A stretch of 44,062 bases of DNA from Pelagophyceae sp. CCMP2097 (taxonomy: Eukaryota; Sar; Pelagophyceae): NCBI GenBank assembly GCA_026770575.1, contig MU657217.1:68497-112558 (forward strand), read 5' to 3'. The notes below the pieces were generated by a model that did not search any database, had not been told where the DNA came from, and was given only the letters and a program-made list of their open reading frames with translations. The position numbers and the translations under genes are program-made. Shown here piece by piece: positions 30,169 through 40,107 of this stretch (position 1 is its first letter; each line of letters opens with the position of its first letter).

Positions 30169-32647
30169 GCGGATCTGGAGCCGGAGCTGCGTCGACTCGT
30201 GGTCGACGACTCGTAGGCGGTCCTCGAGTTGGCCGCGGCGCTGGCGAATCGCAGCCGTCCTTGAGCTCTCCGGCAGCCGCTGCCGCTCCGCGGCGAGGAG
30301 GTCGCGCTCGACGTTGAGAGTTAAAAGCTGCTTCTCCAGAGGGATGCGCCATGAGACCTCTTCCAAATCGTCCTCCGTCGCAAACGGCCGCTGCCGGTCG
30401 AGCCGAACTTTCATCGCCCCGACGGCGTCGACTTCCGTCGCAAAGGGCAGCTTGCTGCGGCCGCCCTTGCCCGGGTAGTCGGCGCCCACGGACCGGCGGC
30501 CCGAGGCTTGCGTGGGTTGGAGTAGAGACTGCAGCGCCCGCGCGTCCGATGCTTCGTCCCGCCGCTCCGGCGCCCGCGCCTCCAAGGCCCGCGCCGCATC
30601 GGGCGGCACGCGGTCGCCGCTTGTGTGCTGGCCCATTTCCTCGGCGAGGCTGCGCCGCCGCCTCGTGACACCGGGCGTCCCGGGCGCTTGGGCGCCGCCC
30701 AGCGCTGAACCCAGCGCCGAGCCCAGCGTCGCGCCCAGCGACGCGCCGAGCGACGCCCGTAAAGGCTGCGGCGGCGGCGTGCCGAGCGACGCCCTCGATC
30801 GCGGCGGCCGCGACTGGGACTGTTCCACAACCTCGTCCAACTGCTGCGAGTACGCAAATGACGGCCGCGCGGGCTGCGGCGCGTCGTACGCCTCGTGCGG
30901 AAGCTGCCTTTGCATCGACTGCCTTTGCGTCGACGGCTCGTAGCGCGGCGCGCGCTCCGCCTCGTGCTCGTAACCGCCGTTTCCCACGTAGCGCGCCGGC
31001 TCTTCCGCGTAGCCGCCGCGCGGCCGCGGCGGCGCGCCTTGGTAGCGCGGCGCCTGGTCCGGCTCTTCCGCGTAGCTCCGCGGCGGCGCCGCTTGGTATG
31101 CGTCGTTTTGGAGGCGGAGCACCGTCGGCGCGGCTGCGACCACGGCGTGCGCCTGCGCCCGACGCAGCGCCGACGCCAAGCGCGCGGCCTCGCGCGTGGC
31201 GTCGGCCAAAGCGGCGTCGAGGGCCGCGTGGTCCCGGCGCCAGACTGCAAGTTCGCCCCGGAGTTTTGCCACGACGTCGTCCGCCGCTCGAAGAGACGCT
31301 TCCGCGTCGCGCAGCGAACCCTCTAGCGTCGCCGCGCGCCTGAACGAAACTGAAGCCTCGGCCTCGGCCTCGCCTGACCTCGAGTGCTCCAGCCGCGAAC
31401 GACTTCGCTCCGATTGCACTTGCGCTTGCGCCGCGGAGACTTGTCGCCACGCTTTCGCCAACTCCAAATCTTGTTGCGCGCCGCGCGCCTCGAGCGCCGC
31501 GCACCGCGCCGTTTCCACATCCAGAGCGCGCTCCAGCACGTCGCGCGACTCCTCGAGGTGCCGAAAACGCTGCTGCGCAGCTTGGGCCGTGCCGCGAGCC
31601 TCGTCGCGCTCCGCCAGAGCTTCGTCCGTCAAACGCTGCTGCTCCAGCAGCCTACACGCACTCGGATCGTCACGAGGGCGAAAGAGGCTCAAGGACAAGC
31701 AACCTCGAGCGAGGCACGGACCTTTGTGCGTTGTGCGAGTTGTGCGCGGCGGGCCGCTCTTCGAGGTTCGCCTGGCGCGCCTTCATCATGTCGGCGAGCG
31801 ATTTGCCCCTCGGCTTCGCCGCCGCGGGGGCGTCGTCGACGGCCGCGTTCAAGTCGCCGACCGCGTTTAAGTCGCTGAGACTGACATGTTTGAACCCGCT
31901 GGCGTTCGAAAAGAGGTGCTCGACGTCGACCTCGTCGGCCATCACCGCCGAACCGCGTTCGAACGGGTCGAACGAGTCCGGCGACGGCGGAGGCGGCGGC
32001 GCGGTCTCTTCGAGTTCGTCGGGCGGCGGCGGCGGCGCCTGCGGAAAGTGCATCGGTGGTCGAAAGAAGACGAGCGAGGCCACTCACGGCCGGCGACTGC
32101 GGCGCCTCGGACGGCGGCGGCGGCGGCATCACCGGCCTACGGAGGCGCGAGTAGCGTGAAGCGAGTGCCGTTGTGACAGTGACGTTGTGCGAGTGACGAG
32201 TGCGACTCACGCAGCGGACTCGGCGTCGCGCGGCCCCGCTGGTGTCTTCGCCGCGAGCGTTTGCATGAGCGACCGCGGCTGCGTCCGCGGCGGGTCACGC
32301 CGCACCGCGGGCGCGGGTGCGGCCGCGGCCGCCACAGCGCCGTCGTCGCCGGCCGCGCCGCGGTGTGCGGCCGTCGGCGTTTGGAGCGACCAGAGCTCGG
32401 GCGCGGCCCAGGACTCTGGGAAGTGCGACGCGGGGACGTGCTTGGAGGACGAAGCAAGTTCACAACCAGGCAGCTCGGTGTCGTCGGCGCAGTCGGCGTC
32501 GAGGTCGGCGTCGACGGCCTCCAAAGTCGCGTCTGCCGCGGCCTCCGGGAAGAAGGCCGCCTGCGCCTTTTTCGGCGTGTCGGGCGGCGAGTGCCCGATT
32601 CCGCCGCGCGAGATGAAACCCGCCAGTGAGTTGGCCAACGAGTTCAT
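30154..32647 (-). CDS. Proline-rich and coiled-coil protein, four exons, family not recognised
   Basis: Exons 32647-32211, 32136-32088 (49 nt), 32038-31722 and 31651-30154 join in perfect phase (introns 74, 49, 70 nt; 766 aa). The joins read RDAESAA-PVMPPPPPSEAP, QSPA-APPPPPDELEE and HNSHNAQR-LLEQQRLTDE. After an Ala/Asp-rich start comes a profilin/SH3-ligand-like PPPPP block, then KSLADMMKARQANLEER. A coiled coil follows (about 265-430), then a Tyr/Pro/Glu-rich region, an LGASLGATLGSALGSALGG repeat (about 570-590), and a conserved-looking terminal helix (LEKQLLTLNVERDLLAAERQ, LRVVDHESTQLRLQIRANAG). The terminal helix is the part most likely to be shared with other proteins. Role unknown, scaffold-like. 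Start ATG 32647 sits beside a GATC-rich tandem repeat. Confidence 0.72.
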
Positions 32648-32654
32648 GATGATC

Positions 32655-32730
32655 GATCGATCACTCGATCACCGATCGATCACTCGATCACCGATTGATC
32701 ACTCGATCACAGATCGATCACTCGACCACC
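32655..32730. repeat. Four tandem copies of a 19-bp GATC-rich unit
   Basis: Units of GATCGATCACTCGATCACC at 32655-32673 and 32674-32692 are perfect. The third (32693-32711) and fourth (32712-32730) have two and one changes. The array starts 8 bp upstream of the ATG of the minus-strand gene at 32647, so it is in its 5' UTR or core promoter. Confidence 0.9.
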
Positions 32731-32951
32731 AAAGAGGACAGGGCTCCGCCGACCAGCGTTAGCAGCCGTCGCTCCGACGCCGGCTTCGAGGAGCAGCCCG
32801 AGGCGCGCACACGAAGGGCCTCCTTGCGAGCACTGCGCGCCGCCGCGGTTGGTCTTTCGATAAAAGCCGTTTATAGCGATCGACTGGGTTTCCTGCAGCA
32901 AATTTTGCGCTAGATCTAGGACCCTACTAAGACTAGGTCTCACAATCATGA

Positions 32952-33155
32952 ACGTCAAGAAACTGGGCCAACTTCCTCATCCCCTGCCAGTGGGGCGTCA
33001 TCTTCTACACGGCCGCCGGCGGCCTGAAGGCCACGTTCCTGGCCTCGTACATCCACACGGGCGTCATCTTCATCATCCTCCTCGTCATGGTCTACTCCGT
33101 CTACGTCAAGGACTACTCCACCGACGCCATGTACGACATGCTCACCAACGCGCGA
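32952..33155 (+). pseudogene. Relic exon of a sodium:solute (urea/DUR3-type) symporter
   Basis: The frame open after TGA 32949 reads WANFLIPCQWGVIFYTAAGG, LKATFLASYIHTGVIFIILL and VMVYSVYVKDYSTDAMYDML. The GG-L-K-A-T-F-x-A-S-Y-x-H-T core followed by a hydrophobic helix is typical of DUR3-like members of the sodium:solute symporter family, which co-transport urea with Na+ or H+. Only about 65 residues (two membrane segments) are present; nothing before or after matches the rest of a ~700-residue carrier. The frame runs on into the WD40-like leader at 33222, so this is either a stranded exon, a duplication breakpoint, or part of a chimeric transcript. Confidence 0.65.
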
Positions 33156-33221
33156 GAGTCAGTCGGAGCGGCACTCGCGGATCGCCGCGCCGCGCGGGGG
33201 CGCCTCTCACCGGAGGGAGGC

Positions 33222-34281
33222 ATGGACGCCAACTCCGCGCCCGCGCCGGCGCTCGAGGTGCTCGAACTGAGCGACCTGCTCCCCCTCATCCTTTGGATGT
33301 CGGCATCACCGAACGCACTCTTCGTGACGAAGCGAGTCGCTCGAAATGCGCGGACCATGGCGCCGGTCGTGCGCCGACTCATCTGGACGAACCGGATCTT
33401 GAAGGGCACCGTAATCCTCAAGGGGCACGACGGTCGAATGCTGCGTGCTCTCGGACGACGGCAAGTGCATTTTGAAGGCGAGCTACGACAACACGGCGCG
33501 GCTCTGAGACGCCGAGACGGGCGCGCTGGTGACGACGCTTGAGGGCCACGCCGGCTCCGTCTTCAGCTGCGCGTTCTCGCCCGACGGCACGTGCGTCGCG
33601 ACGACGAGCAGCGACGGGACGCCGCGGCTCTGGGACGCCGAGACGGGCGCGCTGCTGCTGAGGCTCGAGGGGCACACCCCCAACGTCTTGTGCTGCGCGT
33701 TCTCGCCCGACGGCAACCGCCTCGTGACGGTGAGCACCGACAGGACGGCGCGGCTCTGGGACGCCGAGACGGGCGCGCTCCTGCTGAGGCTCGAGGGGCA
33801 CACCGGCCCCGTCGTCAACTGCGCGTTCTCGTCCGACGGCAAGCGCCTCGTGACGGCGAGCACCGACAGGACGGCGCGGCTCTGGGATGCCGAGACCGGC
33901 GCGCTGCAAACGACGCTCGAGGGGCACACGGACAAGACCCTCATGTGCTGCGCGTTCTCGCCCAACGGCCTGCGCGTCGTGACGGCGAGCCTCGACATGA
34001 CGGCGCGGCTCTGGGACGCCGAGACGGGCGCGCTGCAGAGGACGCTCGAGGGGCACACCGATGCCGTCTCGAGCTGCGCGTTCTCGCCCGACGGCAAGCG
34101 CGTCGTGACAGCGAGCTGGGACAAGACGGCGCGGCTCTGGGACGCTGAGACGGGCGCGCTGCAGAAGACGCTCGAGGGACACACCGACGCCGTCGAGTGC
34201 TGCGCGTTCTCGCCCGACGGCAAGCGCCTCGCGACTGCGAGCTACGACGTGACGGCGCGGCTCTGGGATGTTTCTCTCTAA
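33222..34281 (+). pseudogene. WD40 repeat paralogue with a disrupted first blade
   Basis: The leader from ATG 33222 (MDANSAPAPALEVLELSDLL, then SPNALFVTKRVARNA and APVVRRLIW) matches the leader of the WD40 gene at 14929. At the first blade the frame shifts: GHDG is followed out of frame by VECCVLSDDGKCILKASYDN and TARL, then TGA (33505-33507) where all other blades have TGG of RLWD. By comparison with the other blades, about 5 nt are missing near 33428-33432. The next six blades are intact in one frame (33529-34281) and end TARLWDVSL. A GT-AG pair (33445/33508) would restore the frame but removes most of blade 1 and lacks this genome's usual TAG|G acceptor. Pseudogene is the simplest reading; an assembly error or a six-blade variant are alternatives. 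Confidence 0.7.
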
Positions 34282-34387
34282 TCTTGTGCTTCGGACTCGG
34301 TGCCTCGGCCAGCCGCGTCGGTCGACTCGAGCGGCCCCGTCGCCACTCGTGGTCGTTAAAAGTTGTATATTACACATAGCTCGAGCT

Positions 34388-37300
34388 TCATTCAAAGTCG
34401 CCGTCCTCAAAATCGTCGTCGTAGTCGTCGGCGTTCGACTCGTCGTCGGCCGCCTTGGCCGGGCTCTTTGGAGAAGGCTTTGGGGAAGGCGCAGCGTCAG
34501 GTGCAGGCGTCGCGGCCGTGCGGAGACGCTCGGCAGCGGCGTGCCGCTCGGCTGCCTCGATGTCGGCGGCGAGCTGCTCGTCCTCGAGGAGGCGTCGCGC
34601 CGCGCCCGCCGCCGCCGTGTCCGCAGCGTCGCGCGCCGCGCCCGCCGCCGCCTCGTCCGCCTCGTCTGCCGCGTCCCAGAGACGCCGCTCGGCCGCGGCG
34701 CGGCGGTCGTCCTCGAGCCTCGCCGCATCTTCAGCGGCGAGGCTCTCGACCGCTTCGCGCGCGAGGTTCGCCTCCAGAGCGATTCGCATCTCCGCCTCTT
34801 CGGCGGCAGCGCGTGCGTCGGCGTCTCCGGCTTCCGACTCGTCGGCTTGGAACAGCGCGCCCTCGTCGGTACCGAAAGGCGCCGCGTCGTCGGATTCGAA
34901 CTGCGCCGCGTCCGCGTCGTCCGCGTCGACGGCGTCCGCGTCGTCGTTTGCCGCGTCGACGGCCTCGAGCAGCGCCGCGTCGTCGGCTGCCGGCTCGTCG
35001 GCCTCGATAAGCGCCTCTCCACCTTCGAGGCGAGCCGCCTCGTCACCATCGAGCAGCGCAGCCTCGGTGTCCGCGTCGGGTTTCAGAAGCGCCACCTCGT
35101 CGGCCTCGAACAGCGCTGCGTCCTCGGCGTCTGCCTTCTCGGCCTCGAGGCGCGCCGCCTCGTCGGCTGCGAGCAGCTCCGCCTCGTCGGCCTCGAGGAG
35201 CGCCGCCATGTCAGCATCCGCCTCGTCGTCCTCGATCAGCGCCGCCTCTTGCAGCCGCCGCGCCGAATCGTCGGCCGCCTCCGAATCGTCGGCCGCCTCC
35301 GCGTCGTCGGCCGCGTGACGCGGCGCCTCCTGCGCTTCCGCGGCGAGGCGCGCTTCCGCGGCGAGGCGCGCTTCCGACTGCGCCGCTTCTTCCGCGGCAA
35401 AACGCTGCGCCTCGTCGACGGGCCTCGCGGTCTCTTCTCGACCGCTCACTTTCTCCCGGCCGTTGACTTTCGAGCGAGCGAGGCGCATGGCCTCGAGCCG
35501 ACGCGCAGTCTCCGCGGCCTCGAGCCGCAGCGCAGTCTCATTCCGCAGCGCAGTCTCCTCGGCCTCGAGCCGCAGCGTCTCTTCCCGCAGCGCAGCCTCC
35601 TCGGCCGAGCGGCGCTCCTCGTCCTCGAGGAGCTGCGCTGCCTCGACCGCAAGCCGAACCGCCTCGGCCTGCGCCGCCGCCTCTGCTTCTTGGGCCTCGG
35701 CCTGCGCCGCCGCATCGGCTTCGGCCTGCGCCGCCGCCTCGGCCGCTTCTTGGGCCTCTTTTGGGGCCTCGGTTGCGGACGACTGGTTGGACGGCTGGTC
35801 CAACGAAGCTTCGAAATCGTCGTCGTCGTAGTAATCCGTCGGCGAAGGCGCCCCCTCGCCGCCGTCGACCGCGCAAACGGCGAGCGCGGGCGGGCCGGCG
35901 GCGGCCGCGCGCGCGGATTTCGGCGAGGGTAACCGCTGCGGCGGCAGCGGCGGCGTAGTCGGCACGACCGCGCGCGGCTCCGTCGCCGCGCGCGCGTACG
36001 GCGACCGCGGCGGCGCGTCGACGTCGCCCGAGTCTGCGGCGTCGACCGAAACGGCCGCGCCGTCGACCATCTCGCGCGTCTTGTCGACGAGCGACTTTTT
36101 GTCGACGAGCGACCTCGCACTTGCCGGCGCTTCGCTCCCCGCGTCGGCGAGCTTGGCGCGCGTCTTCTCGACGAGGCCCGCCGACGGCGGCTTTTCGGAG
36201 TCCGTTGACCGGCTCGTGTGGACGACGGAATCTGGCGACGGTGCCGTTGGCCGACTCGTGTGGACGACGGAATCTGGCGACGGTGCGCGCTTCCCCACCG
36301 CTTCGAAAAGTCTCTTCGCCAGCACCACAGTCGCGCCCCGGCCGTCGAGGTCCAGCGAGACCAGCGCCCCGTGCAGAACCGGCCAGCCGAGGCTCTGCAC
36401 CGCCTCGGCGTTGCGGAACTCGCCGTCCTTGACGCGTGCCACTGCGTCCGCCGGCGAAACCGCCTTTGTGGGCTTGGCTGCCTTGACAGCCTTGGCGGGC
36501 ACCTTCACCAAAGCCTTGACTGGAAGCTTGGCTGCCTTGACGACGGGCGCGTCGTGCGCCTTTATGAGCTTGACCAGTCGCGCGGCGAGCTGCGGCGTCG
36601 TCTCGGCCGACGAGACGACTTGACCGATGGACTCCAGAGCCTCTATCAATGCGTAACGCTGGACGCCGGCGAGCGTCGTGCCCGCGCGCTTAAAGTGCTT
36701 GGCCCGGACGGCGTCGGCGGCAGTGCGCTGCTGGTGTTTGTGAAGCCGTTGAATTAAATCCGCCTTGCGCCCTCGCGCCGGGAGCCCCAGGCGGTCCAGC
36801 GCGTTGCTCAGGATGCGCCACGGCAACAAGTCGAGCTCCTCGGGCCGCATGGGCCGCGAACGCTTGCCGCGGAAGCACGTCTCGCATCGCTTCCTTTGAA
36901 GCATCGACGTCACCGCCGCTTGGATGATCGTCGCAGCCACGTGCCGCCGCACGCTCAAAGGCGCGTTGGGGTCCAACGTCGCCGTCAAACGCAAAGTGGC
37001 GAACTCGGCGTCGTCTGCAGCTTCCAGAGGAAGCTCTGCGGGTTCGGCGAAACGCAGCGGCGGCGCCGGCGTCACGGACCGCGCCGGCAACTCGTCCTGC
37101 TTCGTTTCGGGCTTCTTTTCGACGTCGTCTCGCGGCTTGCTCGGCGACGACGATTTCGAAGACTTGTTGTCGTCGTCGTCGGATTCCTTTGAGGCGCGCT
37201 TTTGCTGCCGGGGCGGCGCCGCGGAGACAGACTTTCTCAAGCCGCCCGGCGCTTCAGAGTTGCGGCCCGCCGCGGGCCCCGGCCGCATCCGCAGCTTGGC

Positions 37301-39807
37301 CTTGTCGGCGGTGGCGCGCAGTTCTAAGCGGCTTAAGAGTTGGGACTTTACATAAACCTTGAGCTGTACGCGCCCGCGCAGCCGCCGCACGACAGAATCA
37401 GTCAACACAATCGACGTCTCAAAGGACCGGATCGGCTCGTACGCCTTGATCACAAGGCCCTCGTTATGCTGCTCGCCGTCGCTGTTCTTTTTGCGCGAGA
37501 CGCGCTCCACGGCCTCGAAGACTGTGACGAGGTACTGCTGCGTCGAATTGTCCTCAAAACACCACCAAGCAGTGTGCAGCGCGCGGCCGCCGGCCACCGC
37601 GTCCTTGGAAGGCGCCTCGTCTTCAGAAGAGTCCCTTGTCGACTTGTTCTTTTTCGGTTGTTTCTTCCTTGTCCTTGACGCACGAGGCTCATTGGGCGCG
37701 ACGTCGTGCGCAAAAACGTCCCTTTCAGCAAAGACGTCAGCGAAGACGTCTTGCGCGAAGACGTCCGACGCGCCGCCGTCCTTCGAAGACTCGTCGTCAG
37801 GAGCGTTTTGTGCTTGATACTGCGGTGGTGCGGCAGGCTGCGGGGCCGGCTCGTCGCCCGGCAGCCCCGCGACGACTGCGCGGCACCAGGCGTGCAACCG
37901 CAGGAGGCACCGCAGGCCGCCGACGTCGGGCGCGGCGTCGTGCGCCAAAAGCTGTGCGAGAGCTCGCCTTTTGAAGCGCGGCACGTCCTCGTGAGTCACG
38001 GACTTCACCTTTTCCAGCGCACTCGGCCCGTCGTCGAACGCTTGACGGACGGCGGCCCAGGAGACGTCTTGCGGGATGCCGTCGGAGACGAGAGTGAGCG
38101 CGGCGGCGCAAATTCGCGCGGCGGAGTCGGACGGGGGGCTTTGGAGATCCGATATAGACTCAAAATCAGCACTCGAAAGCTTCGCAGCCGCCTCGGAGAC
38201 GGCACCGTCGGCCGCGGGGCGCCGGCGCTGCTGCGCCGAGTCTTCGTTTGCGAAGACGACGTCGTCGTCGTCGTCCAAGACGCGTGACCGCCGCTTCGGC
38301 ATCGCGCGCTGTGCGCCCGTGGGCGGCAGCAGCGGCAGCCGCGGCTGCTGCAGAGTACGCAGCTTGCGCTGCAGATCCGTCGGCGGCGCCCTCTTTTCCG
38401 ACGGCTTGGCCCGCGGCCGCGCGGCGGCCACGTTCGAAGGCTTCTTCTTCGCAGCCAGCGCGACGCCCTGCTTCGTCGGCTTGTACGCGTCGACGTAGCG
38501 GCGGTCGCGCGCCGGCGCCGCGGACGCCCGGTCGTCGACGAACGGCGCGTAGCGGGCGGGTTTTGGCCTAGGGCGTCCCGGGATGACAATTTGTGGGGCA
38601 AGGCACCCAGAACCTTCGCCGACGACGGCCATCTTTCACCCGGCGATAGCCTCTGTGATGCCGCTCCCGACTCTGTCTTTGCCGTTCCTGATATGGACGC
38701 GGGGCTCGGACTGTTGGTACCCCCCCACTCCAAAGTCCGCCAGCCTCGGCTCTTCGAGGCGCGAAGACGACGGCGCGCCGTTCTCGCGCCGCAGCCGAGC
38801 CAGCTGCGCGTTGGCGTCGTCGATCCACCCCGAGGGATCTTTGTGTGCGTGCGACGGCGCGGGTTTCTGAACAAAGCCGTGGTCAACAGCACCCGCGTAG
38901 CCGTGGTCCACCGCCCCCGCATCGTCCGAGCCGCGCGACCGCCGCGCCTCCTCGCGTTGCCGCGGCGCCGGCTCGTCGTCTTCAAACCCGTCGTCCGACG
39001 CGACTTCTCGCTCGAGTTCGCGCGGGAGTTCGCGGCCGTCGTCGTCCCACGGCGCGCCAGTCATCTGCGCCAGCGCGTCGTCGCGGCAGTCGCCCTCGCC
39101 GTCGTCGCTGGCAAAGGACGAATCGCCGTCGTCGTCGTCGCCGCGGGAGAAGGACGCGCGCGCGGCGGCTTGGATGGGCGGCTTGGCCTGCTGCGCCTGC
39201 TCGGCGTCGGCGGCCACGAGGGCCTCGACGATGGCCCGCTCCGCCGCGACGAGCCTATTGCGCGCTCCTCGACGCCGCAGCCCGGTGGAAAGCAACGCAG
39301 GGAGCGCACCTTGCGTGCTCGGCGTCGATGGCCGCAAAGGCTTTGATTTCCGCGTCGTCGCCGGAAAGAAAGTTGTGCCTTGCTTGATCTAGAGTCCGCG
39401 GCAGCATCAACGGGTTGTGCCGCAGCAGCGCCGCGGGCATACCTAAGGATATCGTTGGGGGCACTTTGGGGCCCCGATTCTCCGTGGAGCGACAGCGGGG
39501 TCACGAAGGCGCGTCTGGAACATGGCGGGGGCGCACCGAGCGCCCGGACGAGCTTCGGAGCGTCTGCGACGAAGTCGAGGTCTCGGCTCATGGCGACGAG
39601 GTAGGCCTCGCCGTCGGCGTCGAGGTCTGCGCGCAAAGCCTCGACTGCGGCGCAGCCGGCGTCTCGCAGGGCCTTTAGACAGTGTAGGGCATTTTGCGAA
39701 TCCTTTGCATCAAACGGCCGCGCCAGTAGGCTTCGCAGCTTCGCCTTGAGAGCCTCGCGGTGCGCCACGAGCGCCTCTGTCGCAGGGGCCATGTTCCGGC
39801 CAATCAT
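34388..39807 (-). CDS. 1732-residue SAP/IQ-motif acidic-repeat protein
   Basis: Exons 39807-39537, 39442-39310, 39254-38640 and 38567-34388 join in phase (introns 94, 55, 72 nt). Joins: KLVRALG-MPAALLRHNPL, DAEHAR-LVAAERAIVEAL and ITEAIAG-PKPARYAPFVDD. The ATG at 38632, which opens a long frame, is therefore inside an intron. Seen: an N-terminal helical domain; a helical segment at ~500-565 (ALEKVKSVTHEDVPRFKRRA, GLRCLLRLHAWCRAVV); an IQ-like helix (ATIIQAAVTSMLQRKR, ~880); a SAP motif (LPWRILSNALDRLGLPARGR, KADLIQRL, ~915-950), usually DNA/RNA-binding; Lys/Ala/Pro-rich linker; DYYDDDDFEASLDQ (~1250); then ~430 residues of Ala/Glu/Asp-rich repeats (EADEAALLEADEAE types), ending DDYDDDFEDGDFE. 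No named family. Nuclear scaffold is possible but unproven. Confidence 0.75.
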
Positions 39808-40107
39808 GCACAGTCGCCGAAAAAACAGTCTAACGTCATTTCCGACTTTCCGGAACCGGCGCCGCTGCGGCTTGGGGCAATGCCACTGGCGCGCGGCAGA
39901 CTTGAGGGCGGTGGGGCGCTTGAAAGAAGCGCAGCTCGAGGAAAAAATGAATTCGGAGCCTCCGACGGCCCTCTGCGCCCGGCGGCGCGGTGGCACCCCT
40001 CCGAGATAAGCTCCAAACCGGCGCTCTCAAAAAGAAGGTTCAACTCGCCGATGTCTCTCTCTCTGGATCTACAGCATCTCCGTTTTCATTCAACAAGGTC
40101 AATCAAA

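Noticed and set aside
33445..33508. Intron that would rescue the broken WD40 blade
   Set aside because: Phase fits, but it removes most of the blade and the GAG|A acceptor is unlike the TAG|G seen elsewhere.
34268..35932. Plus-strand 554-aa Arg/Leu/Val-rich frame
   Set aside because: Antisense shadow of the Ala/Glu/Asp repeats of the 1732-aa gene; composition is the complement and there is no motif.
38568..38639. ATG 38632 as the start of the 1414-aa frame
   Set aside because: It lies within a GT-AG intron whose removal links two long frames in phase; kept only as an alternative start.
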